A program made the translations under genes and the position numbers. From the NCBI GenBank assembly GCA_003506275.1, contig DOBD01000117.1, positions 5,293 to 13,204 of the forward strand: 7,912 nt of DNA. The letters run 5' to 3'. Shown here one piece after another: positions 1 through 6,184 of the stretch (positions are counted from its first letter, which is position 1; each line of letters opens with the position of its first letter). The notes under the pieces are model-generated. The model was not told the origin of the DNA. It saw only the letters and a program-made list of their open reading frames with translations, and did not search any database. Source of the DNA: Bacteroidales bacterium (GTDB lineage: Bacteria; Bacteroidota; Bacteroidia; Bacteroidales; UBA1402).

Positions 1-161
1 CAGTGTTATATTTCCATTAATTCGTGTTGCCCGATTCTGGAAGCTATTGGAGATTGTCGAAAAAGGGTTACTGGAGGGGCCCTGAGCTATAAAACACCGA
101 TGTGTGGCTTTCTCCAGCGCTGAGCGTTGTAAACGAAAGGTGACTATTTTCGGCTAAAAAG
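1..161. other. Left-edge segment, no assignable gene
   Basis: This segment lies beyond the stop codon of the minus-strand MCE gene. Short open stretches run in from the window edge: a plus frame ending at the TGA at 121-123, another ending at the TGA at 88-90, and a minus frame open across 1-120. None has a recognisable motif, so a neighbouring gene end cannot be assigned. On the minus strand just after the MCE stop there is a weak 5-bp hairpin (134-138 with 148-152) followed by a short T run; it is too weak to call a terminator. A 6-bp inverted pair (71-76 with 112-117) encloses a 35-base loop. Confidence 0.3.
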
Positions 162-1064
162 TTACGGTTTGTTACCTCTGCCAAACAGGGAGAAGTGTAC
201 ATATCGCTTGGGATGCTCTCTAAGGTCTAAAAGCAGACGATTGGTACTGATCAGGGTACTGTCCAGGTTGTGGTACAAACCTGGGGTATTGAGTAATAAA
301 CCCAGGCTGTTGTCGGTGCGGTTCAGCCGTTGTGTTAGGTTGCCAAGGCCCTCCAGGGTGTTGTCTACCTTGTTCAGGGTGGCATGCAGGTCTAACGCAT
401 TGAGTTGACGGCCCACCTGGGCGAAGGTGCCGGTCAGGTTGTCGATGTTGGTGAGGATAGAGGGTAGGTCGTTGTCCATGGTACGGTTGAGGCTGACGGT
501 GAGCCGTTCAAGCTCTCCGGTGCTGTGTTCGATGGATCGGAGGCTGTTTGCGAGGCTGCCGTTGTTCAGCAGGGTTTCCACACCGGCCACCATGCTGTCG
601 GTACGTTGGATAAGGGCTTCTACATCAGCCAGGAGACCGCTGGAGAGTTGGTCGAGCAGGCTGGGTTCGCGTAGGCCGGTCAGGCTGTCGCCGGCTTCCA
701 GAAGGGGTGCTGAGAGGGGCCCTAGGTTGAGTGTGACGGCAGGATTGCCCATAAGGGCTCCTTCGATGGTGGCCGAACTACCCTCAGGGAGGCGGAGTTT
801 GCGGTTCAGACTCAGGGTGACCAGAATGTTGCCGGGTTGATCGTAACGGTATTGGATATCTCTGACCAGCCCTACCTGGAACCCGTCGAGCATGACGGGG
901 CTGGACTTGACCAGTCCGTCAACCTGGGAGTAGTTGACGTAATAATAATTGGTAGGCTTGAACAGGTTAATACCTTTCAGGTAGTTCATGCCCCAGAAAA
1001 AAACAACCAGGGCAGCAACGACCGTTAGTCCTATTTTGACTTCACTTGTAAAGAGACGCCTCAT
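162..1064 (-). CDS. MCE/MlaD family lipid-transport protein, inner-membrane anchored
   Basis: This 300-residue protein belongs to the MCE family, the substrate-binding part of Mla-type ABC systems that move phospholipids between inner and outer membrane. One N-terminal membrane segment (about residues 10-27, followed by NYLKG) anchors it. A single MCE domain follows at about residues 37-115, with the typical VDGL...V...G..VG pattern. Residues 120-280 are a long helical, Asn/Leu-rich region expected to form coiled-coil or tube-like assemblies. The C-terminus carries LREHPKRYVHFSLFG (281-295), a motif I associate with Bacteroidota members. The frame stays open far upstream, but ATG at 1064 is chosen because it gives a clean MCE N-terminus and lies 10 bases after the amidase stop. 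Co-transcription with the amidase is likely. The permease and ATPase partners are not in the window, so the exact Mla role is inferred from family. Confidence 0.93.
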   Translation of the reverse strand: MRRLFTSEVKIGLTVVAALVVFFWGMNYLKGINLFKPTNYYYVNYSQVDGLVKSSPVMLDGFQVGLVRDIQYRYDQPGNILVTLSLNRKLRLPEGSSATIEGALMGNPAVTLNLGPLSAPLLEAGDSLTGLREPSLLDQLSSGLLADVEALIQRTDSMVAGVETLLNNGSLANSLRSIEHSTGELERLTVSLNRTMDNDLPSILTNIDNLTGTFAQVGRQLNALDLHATLNKVDNTLEGLGNLTQRLNRTDNSLGLLLNTPGLYHNLDSTLISTNRLLLDLREHPKRYVHFSLFGRGNKP

Positions 1065-1074
1065 GATGGAAGGT

Positions 1075-2250
1075 TTAGGGATTGGAGGAGGAAACCAGGG
1101 TTCTGGCTTCGTTGACCGGTAGGCGAACGCCGTCTTTGAAGGCGATGATGAATGCGTCGGGAAAATCCGCCAGCAGCTCCTTGCGTTTGTTGCTGGCACT
1201 CGAGAAATCAGTGAAGGTGCCGTAGGTGTATTTGTTGAAACCTTTCTCGACGTAATGATCCAGGCTGTAGCCTTTGAAGCGGGGATCGTTCCTGGGTAAC
1301 GTTGTGGCGACTGTAAACACCTGAATGCGGAAGATGACCCCTTGAGGCTGAGCTGTCTCTGAAGACGCCATGGTGACTGGTTTGGTTTGCTTGGACGTGG
1401 TTGTCGCTGTTGAAGCTGTCGAAGCTGTGGTGGTCGATGTATTGGTAGGTGCCGAGGCGGTTGCCGGCTTGACACCGTTCTTACGGTCGTAATCCGATTT
1501 AAACTGTGTGAAGGCTTTCAACAGACAGCCGGCCAATTCTTCCTTGCCTTTATCACTTTTCAGATAGACTTCTTCTTCCTTGTTGGTTAGAAAGCCCAAT
1601 TCCACCAGGACAGATGGCATGCTGGTGTGGCGCAACACCAGGAAAATGTCTTGCCTGACCCCTCTGTCGTTGCGGCCCGAGTCTTTGAATTTACTTTGAA
1701 TGACAGAAGCCAGCTCGATGCTCTGTGACATGTAGTTGTCCTGCATGAATTCAAACATGATGTAGGATTCGGCCGAATTGGGGTCAAACCCTTCGTATCG
1801 TTGTTCGTAATTGTCTTCCAATAAAATGACCGCATTTTCCCGCTTGGCGATTTCAAAATTTTCCTTGGAGCGGCTTTGTCCCAGGGTGAAGGTGGTGGGG
1901 CCTTTGGCCGATTTGTTCTCGGCATAGTCGGCGTGGATGGAAATGAAGAGGTTGGCGTTGGCCTTATTGGCTATTTTAGCGCGTTGCTCCAAGGGAATGA
2001 ATACATCGGTGTTTCGGGTGTAGATTACCTTTACCTCTGGATGGTGTCGGTTGATGAGGCGGCCAAAGCGCAAGGCAACATCGAGTACCACATCCTTTTC
2101 TCTAACGATGGAACCCAGGGCACCAGGGTCTTTGCCGCCGTGGCCTGGGTCGATGACAATGGTGAAGGGGGCAGGCGCTGCTGCCTGCAGGGTGCAGGGC
2201 AGGCTCCAGGTGAGGAGTGCCAAGAGGAACAAAATGGAGTGTTTGCGCAT
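1075..2250 (-). CDS. N-acetylmuramoyl-L-alanine amidase (Amidase_3) with SPOR-like C-terminus
   Basis: This 391-residue zinc amidase cleaves the bond between N-acetylmuramic acid and L-alanine in peptidoglycan, acting in the periplasm during cell separation or wall remodelling. A signal peptide spans about residues 1-25. The Amidase_3 domain runs from about 29 to 250. Its expected zinc ligands are His37 (in DPGHGGKDPGA), Glu51 (VREKD) and His106 (FISIHAD), and its catalytic glutamate is Glu217 (VLVELGFLTNKEE). All are present, so the enzyme looks active. A Thr/Ser/Ala-rich linker (about 262-303) leads to a SPOR-like domain (about 305-383), which in other proteins binds denuded septal glycan. 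The frame extends upstream to a GTG at 2343. ATG 2250 is preferred because it gives a classic signal peptide and because a strong promoter lies at 2271-2302, inside the longer version. The gene heads an operon with the MCE gene. Confidence 0.95.
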   Translation of the reverse strand: MRKHSILFLLALLTWSLPCTLQAAAPAPFTIVIDPGHGGKDPGALGSIVREKDVVLDVALRFGRLINRHHPEVKVIYTRNTDVFIPLEQRAKIANKANANLFISIHADYAENKSAKGPTTFTLGQSRSKENFEIAKRENAVILLEDNYEQRYEGFDPNSAESYIMFEFMQDNYMSQSIELASVIQSKFKDSGRNDRGVRQDIFLVLRHTSMPSVLVELGFLTNKEEEVYLKSDKGKEELAGCLLKAFTQFKSDYDRKNGVKPATASAPTNTSTTTASTASTATTTSKQTKPVTMASSETAQPQGVIFRIQVFTVATTLPRNDPRFKGYSLDHYVEKGFNKYTYGTFTDFSSASNKRKELLADFPDAFIIAFKDGVRLPVNEARTLVSSSNP

Positions 2251-2270
2251 GCCAAGGTGCTTTTGCCCTG

Positions 2271-2302
2271 CAAAAATAGGGGTTTTTCGTGTGGAAGCCA
2301 AA
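2271..2302 (-). promoter_or_regulatory. Bacteroidota-type promoter of the amidase-MCE operon
   Basis: On the minus strand a perfect -7 box TATTTTTG (2278 to 2271, consensus TAnnTTTG) is preceded by TTTG (2302 to 2299) with a 20-base spacer, matching the -33/-7 promoter of the Bacteroidota primary sigma factor. The box ends 20 bases before ATG 2250, leaving a leader of roughly 13-17 bases. This position excludes the longer GTG start of the amidase. Confidence 0.75.
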
Positions 2303-2384
2303 ATTTTAACCTTCCTTTGTATGCGCCCGGTATCGTCGGGCACACCTTATTGTATGATGGCTTCTCTTTTGTCGCTTTTTGAGT

Positions 2385-2924
2385 ATGTTGACTGCTGTTG
2401 AATTGCTACACCGTTACCTGGATCCGTATCCTGGTTTGTTTGATTTGGTCTATGGTCATAGTCGCCTGGTGGCCGACAAGGCGTTGGTCCTGGCCGCCGC
2501 ACAACCATCATTGGGCGTCGATGTGGTCTTGCTGGAAGAAGCAGCCCTACTGCACGATATCGGGGTGTTCAAGACCCACGCGCCCTCCATCTTGTGTTAT
2601 GGTGACAAGCCGTATCTTTGCCACGGTGTGGAAGGGCGCATCATCCTGGAAGCGGAGGGCATGCCCATGCAGGCACTGGTGTGCGAGCGTCACATCGGAA
2701 CGGGGTTGACGGTCGATGAGATCGTGTCACGCAACCTGCCATTGCCTCACAGGGACATGCAGCCCAGGTCGATGGAGGAAATCCTTGTCTGTTTCGCCGA
2801 CCTGTTTTTTTCCAAATCCAGACCCGGAGAGGAGCGTAGCCCGGCCAGTGTTCGTGCCGACCTGGAGCGTTACGGTGCCGAGGGTGTGGCACGTTTCGAC
2901 GGCTGGTGTCGTCGATTCCTCTGA
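2385..2924 (+). CDS. HD-superfamily metal-dependent phosphohydrolase-like protein
   Basis: This is a 179-residue soluble protein of the HD superfamily, whose members use a His/Asp metal centre to hydrolyse phosphoester bonds, often in nucleotides. The visible pattern is His25 (YGHSRLVADKAL), the His57-Asp58 doublet in LLHDIGVFKTH, His80, His103 and Asp139 (CFADLFFSK). This fits the H...HD...H...H...D arrangement and suggests a two-metal site. There is no signal peptide or membrane segment. Substrate and pathway cannot be read from the sequence. A TTG six bases upstream (2379) could also start the frame, but ATG 2385 is preferred. No clear -33/-7 promoter was found in front of it. It is divergent from the amidase and sits 40 bases before lptD. 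Its place in an envelope cluster may reflect genomic order only. Confidence 0.88.
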   Translation: MLTAVELLHRYLDPYPGLFDLVYGHSRLVADKALVLAAAQPSLGVDVVLLEEAALLHDIGVFKTHAPSILCYGDKPYLCHGVEGRIILEAEGMPMQALVCERHIGTGLTVDEIVSRNLPLPHRDMQPRSMEEILVCFADLFFSKSRPGEERSPASVRADLERYGAEGVARFDGWCRRFL

Positions 2925-2934
2925 ATTTTTTAGT

Positions 2935-2942
2935 TACCTTTG
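2935..2942 (+). promoter_or_regulatory. Putative -7 box for lptD
   Basis: TACCTTTG matches TAnnTTTG exactly. It lies between the HD gene stop (2924) and the lptD ATG (2965), 22 bases before that start. No good TTTG -33 element sits at the expected distance upstream. Even so, the position suggests lptD can be transcribed independently of the HD gene. Confidence 0.6.
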
Positions 2943-2964
2943 CGCCACTAATCTAGGGCATGGC

Positions 2965-5763
2965 ATGACTTTCTCCCGCAGGATCCGACCGGTTTGCTTA
3001 CCAGGACTGCTCATCCTTTTGGGTGGTTGGCTGTTGACCGTTGACACTGCCAGCAGTCAGGCTCCCGCAACGTTGATTGCCGGGAATGATACGATGCTGC
3101 CTACGGGTCCTGTTGATACCCTGCCTCAAGGGCCTGCTACTACGTTGTCTGATTCTCTGAGTGCGATCACTCAAACGCCCGACTCAACCCGTAAGGATAC
3201 GGTGCCGGCCAGGAAGAAAGACGCGCTGACGGAAGTCGTCAACTATCAGGCCAGGGATTCGCTGGTGTTTCTGATGGGCGGTGTGGGAAAATTGTATGGA
3301 GAAGGCAAAGTGGCCTACGAAGATAAAAAACTCGACGCCGGCTACATCCGCATGAGCATGGACAGCAGCCGTCTGTATGCCACCGGCATCAAGGATACCA
3401 CAGGTGCCACGGTGGAAAATCCCGTGTTTGCCGACAAGAGCGGCGAGTACGCCGCCAAGACTATAGACTACAACTTCAGGACGGGCAAAGGATTAATCCA
3501 ACACGTGGTCACACAGCAAGGGGAGGGTTACGTGGTGAGCGGCCTGACCAAGAAGACGGGTGACAACGTGATGTGCATGATTGATGGTAAATACACCACC
3601 TGCGAAAACCACGATCATCCGCATTTCTACATTGATTTGAGCAAAGCCAAGGTCAAACCAGGTGAATACATGGTGTCTGGTCCGGCCCATCTGGTGATGG
3701 AAGATGTGCACCTGCCCCTGTTCCTGCCCTTCGGGTATTTTCCCATCACCGACAAGTATTCTTCGGGTATTTTGTCGCCTTCCTACGGAGACGAGCTGAG
3801 TCGTGGCTTTTACCTCAAGGACCTGGGGTATTACTTTGCCATCAACGACTATATGGATCTGGCGTTAACCGGTGAACTCTATTCCAAAGGATCCTGGGGT
3901 GTCAGGGCCAGGACTTCCTACCGGGTGAGGTACAAGTTTTCCGGTTCCTTCAGCGGTTCGTACATCGAGACCGTGAACAGCGAAAAAAACCTGCCTGATT
4001 ACAGCAAGGCCAAGAACCTCAACATAACCTGGAGTCACAGCCAGGATCCCAAGGCTAATCCCTTCCGCACCTTTTCGGCCAGCGTCAACTTTGCCACCAG
4101 CGGATATGCCCGCAACGACGTGGCCTCTTACTACAACCCCGAAGCGTTTGCCAACAATACGAAGAGCTCCAACATCAACTTGTCGCAACGGTTTGCCGAA
4201 AGCCCTTTTTCAGCCAACCTGAGCATGAGCATCTCTCAACGCAGCAAGGACTCCGTGTTGTCGGTCAACCTGCCCAGCCTCCGCATCAGCATGTCGACTA
4301 TTTCGCCGTTTCGACGCAAAAATGCGGTGGGCAGTGAGCGTTGGTATGAAAAGATCAGGGTGGGCTATTCGGGAACCTTTGCCAACAGCATCAGCGAGGT
4401 CAAGGAATACGACATCCTCAAAAAGTCAATCATCAAAGATTGGAAGAATGGGATGCAACACAGTATCCCGGTGTCGGCCACCTTCAACGTGCTTGATTTT
4501 ATCAACCTGACACCCAGTCTTTCCTACCAGGAACGTTGGAGCTCAAGCTCACTCGACAAGCATTGGGACGAAACCCTCAACAAAGAAGTGACCGATACGG
4601 TTTGGGGGTTCAATCGGGTCTGGGATTATTCAGCCAGCGTGAGTGCCTCTACCAAATTGTACGGGATGTACCAACCGCTGCCCTTTGTGAGCAAGATGCT
4701 GGGCGACAAACTCAAACAGATTCGTCACGTCTTGACCCCGTCCTTGTCGTTTACCTATCGCCCTGACTTTGGCGACCTTAAGTACGGGTATTACGACGAA
4801 TACAGCTACCTGGACGCGGATAGTGTGCTGAAGACAGTTAACTATTCGAAATACAGTAACTCCTTGTACGGGGTGCCAGGTAAGGGTAAATCGGGGAGCG
4901 TGGGCTTTTCGGTGACCAACAACCTGGAAATGAAACTACGTCAAGTGACGGACACCAGCGAAACCGACAAGAAAGTCAGCTTGATCGACAACTTCTCTTT
5001 TGGTGGCAGTTACAACCTGGCCGCCGACTCGCTCAACTGGAGCAACTTTTCCGTGAGCCTTCGCATCAAATTTGGCAAGTTGTACACCCTCAACCTGAGT
5101 AGCAGCCTGGATCCGTACATGTATCAGCTGAACGAACGAGGTCAACCTGTAAGGGTCAACCAGACCACAATGAAGCACCTGGGCATCCCCGGCCGCTTTA
5201 CAGGTACCTCTACCTCGTTTTCCTACACATTAAGCCCGGAGACCTTCAAGAAGAAGGATAAGAAGAAGTCGGCAGCTGGTGCTGGCTCTGGTGCTACTGG
5301 GGAAGGTGTTGAGGCTGGGACTGCCGAGGGGACCGCAGAGGGTGATCAGGCTGAGGAGGAGAAACCCTACGACCCCGAAGCTGCCCTGTATAAAAAGGTG
5401 ACAACACCTTGGAGCATCACGGCGAGTTATTCGTTGCGCTACGGGCAGTCTGGCTTCAACAAGGAAAAGCTCTACTATGACTATGCGTTTACGCACAACC
5501 TCAACCTCAGCGGCAACATCAGTCTCTACAATACCTGGCGGCTCACAGCATCGACCAGCTATAATTTCCAGTACAAGGAATTCTCCACCATGAACTGCTC
5601 TGTGTCGCGTGACCTGCACTGTTGGGAAATGTCTGCCAGCTTCATCCCCATCGGTCGCTTCAAGTCGTACAACTTCTCCATCCGCGTCAAATCCGGCATG
5701 CTCTCCGACCTCAAGTACGAACAGCACCAAAACCAACGCGACAACTACATCTGGGGCAACTAA
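2965..5763 (+). CDS. lptD: LptD-like outer-membrane LPS assembly protein
   Basis: This 932-residue protein resembles the Bacteroidota form of LptD (OstA/Imp), the outer-membrane barrel that receives lipopolysaccharide from the periplasmic Lpt bridge and inserts it into the outer leaflet. Residues 1 to about 30 form a signal peptide (basic start, then a Leu/Gly-rich core). A Ser/Thr/Pro-rich stretch follows. An OstA-like beta region begins near residue 89 (TEVVNYQARDSLVF) and includes a YTTC element at 210-213. LPFGYFPI (254-261) marks the approach to the barrel. From about 270 to the end, alternating aromatic and polar strands fit a large transmembrane beta-barrel. A charged Lys/Gly/Ala/Glu-rich insertion lies at about 762-812. 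The mature protein has four cysteines, at 204, 213, 878 and 886. The frame is open upstream over the HD gene, but ATG 2965 is the only start giving a signal peptide, and it follows a promoter box. Confidence 0.93.
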   Translation: MTFSRRIRPVCLPGLLILLGGWLLTVDTASSQAPATLIAGNDTMLPTGPVDTLPQGPATTLSDSLSAITQTPDSTRKDTVPARKKDALTEVVNYQARDSLVFLMGGVGKLYGEGKVAYEDKKLDAGYIRMSMDSSRLYATGIKDTTGATVENPVFADKSGEYAAKTIDYNFRTGKGLIQHVVTQQGEGYVVSGLTKKTGDNVMCMIDGKYTTCENHDHPHFYIDLSKAKVKPGEYMVSGPAHLVMEDVHLPLFLPFGYFPITDKYSSGILSPSYGDELSRGFYLKDLGYYFAINDYMDLALTGELYSKGSWGVRARTSYRVRYKFSGSFSGSYIETVNSEKNLPDYSKAKNLNITWSHSQDPKANPFRTFSASVNFATSGYARNDVASYYNPEAFANNTKSSNINLSQRFAESPFSANLSMSISQRSKDSVLSVNLPSLRISMSTISPFRRKNAVGSERWYEKIRVGYSGTFANSISEVKEYDILKKSIIKDWKNGMQHSIPVSATFNVLDFINLTPSLSYQERWSSSSLDKHWDETLNKEVTDTVWGFNRVWDYSASVSASTKLYGMYQPLPFVSKMLGDKLKQIRHVLTPSLSFTYRPDFGDLKYGYYDEYSYLDADSVLKTVNYSKYSNSLYGVPGKGKSGSVGFSVTNNLEMKLRQVTDTSETDKKVSLIDNFSFGGSYNLAADSLNWSNFSVSLRIKFGKLYTLNLSSSLDPYMYQLNERGQPVRVNQTTMKHLGIPGRFTGTSTSFSYTLSPETFKKKDKKKSAAGAGSGATGEGVEAGTAEGTAEGDQAEEEKPYDPEAALYKKVTTPWSITASYSLRYGQSGFNKEKLYYDYAFTHNLNLSGNISLYNTWRLTASTSYNFQYKEFSTMNCSVSRDLHCWEMSASFIPIGRFKSYNFSIRVKSGMLSDLKYEQHQNQRDNYIWGN

Positions 5764-5796
5764 TGGCCTTGCTGCAGCTTCGGATTGCCCGAGGGT

Positions 5797-5827
5797 TGGC
5801 ATCCTTTTTTGAAAAACAAGGATGCCA
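5797..5827. terminator. Strong hairpin downstream of lptD, possible terminator
   Basis: TGGCATCCTT (5797-5806) pairs perfectly with AAGGATGCCA (5818-5827) around an 11-base T/A-rich loop, some of which can pair further with one bulged C. It begins 34 bases after the lptD stop. No T run follows on either strand, so it is not a typical intrinsic terminator. It could instead stabilise the lptD mRNA end. Confidence 0.4.
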
Positions 5828-5945
5828 CCCCATGGCTCTCTTTACAACGTTTCCAGACCACTTGTTTTCTTCGATCCCGCTCCCCTTGGCGGGTCATGGG
5901 TATTGCCTCCTGTACCCGTTCCTCAGGGCTGGTGAATACTTCGAC

Positions 5946-5995
5946 ATCGGCGCCAATCGTTCGTCTCAAGTGACTCACGAATTGGCACTGCCGAT
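5946..5995. repeat. Long imperfect inverted repeat with paired 3-base bulges
   Basis: The left arm ATCGGCGCCAAT (5946-5957), extra CGT (5958-5960) and TCGT (5961-5964) face ACGA (5977-5980), ATTGGC (5981-5986), extra ACT (5987-5989) and GCCGAT (5990-5995). This gives 16 base pairs with one 3-base bulge on each arm and a 12-base loop. The left arm can alternatively pair with 6011-6023 through the self-complementary GGCGCC. Confidence 0.6.
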
Positions 5996-6151
5996 CTCAA
6001 AGCATCCACGGGCGCCCATCGTCAATGGTCCAGGATTCAACACCCACGCCCCGCCTGCGGTGCGCTCCGGCAGCACTCCCATTTCGGTTTTCCTTTGCTT
6101 GACGGCCCTTAATAAAAACAATAAATAATCAATGAAAAGAAAATAAAATGT

Positions 6152-6159
6152 TATCTTTG
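6152..6159 (+). promoter_or_regulatory. Bacteroidota -7 box for the tyrosine recombinase
   Basis: TATCTTTG is an exact TAnnTTTG match 25 bases before ATG 6185. It is preceded by a strongly A/T-rich tract (about 6110-6150) that could act as an upstream promoter element. No clear TTTG -33 box is present at 19-21 bases. The predicted leader is about 18-22 bases. Confidence 0.65.
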
Positions 6160-6184
6160 CCCCCAACTGTTAAACGCTGAAACC

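Larger units (their letters stand above)
5764..6151. other. GC-rich gap with many inverted repeats; no convincing gene
   Basis: About 390 bases separate lptD from the recombinase promoter. Several hairpins follow one another: 5797-5827 (10 bp), 5873-5895 (seven pairs with a bulged T), 5898-5917 (5 bp) and 5946-5995 (16 bp with two 3-base bulges). The palindrome GGGCGCCC lies at 6010-6017, and a bulged GC-rich stem lies near 6053-6073. Bases 6110-6150 turn abruptly A/T-rich. Both strands carry frames with few stops: a plus frame 5763-6128 whose ATG overlaps the lptD stop, and a minus frame 6128-5760 broken once by TGA at 5997-5999. Neither has a motif I recognise. The segment does not match the conserved parts of RNase P RNA or tmRNA as I know them. 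It may be a non-coding RNA, a recombination region or a decayed gene. Confidence 0.5.

Noticed and set aside
1..123. 3' ends of genes entering from the left edge
   Set aside because: Three frames are open across part of this stretch, and none has distinguishing features.
1065..1475. Longer version of the MCE protein starting at 1475
   Set aside because: The extra 137 residues lie antiparallel inside the amidase operon in another frame, are Pro/Ser/Arg-rich and unlike any MCE N-terminus. They are a shadow of the amidase gene.
2251..2343. GTG-initiated, 31-residue longer amidase
   Set aside because: A strong -33/-7 promoter lies inside the extension, and the shorter form begins with a proper signal peptide.
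2716..2964. Longer LptD frame overlapping the HD gene
   Set aside because: It would bury the signal peptide and reuse the HD coding region out of frame.
5230..5802. 190-codon minus-strand frame under the end of lptD
   Set aside because: It is antisense to a well-supported barrel domain and has no motif; it arises from the composition of lptD.
5946..5995. Integron attC site
   Set aside because: The hairpin lacks GTTRRRY/RYYYAAC boxes and there is no cassette array.
5764..6184. tmRNA, RNase P RNA or SRP RNA in the gap
   Set aside because: The conserved landmarks I know (tmRNA CCA end and tag, RNase P core motifs, SRP GGAA domain) are not seen on either strand. No search could be run.
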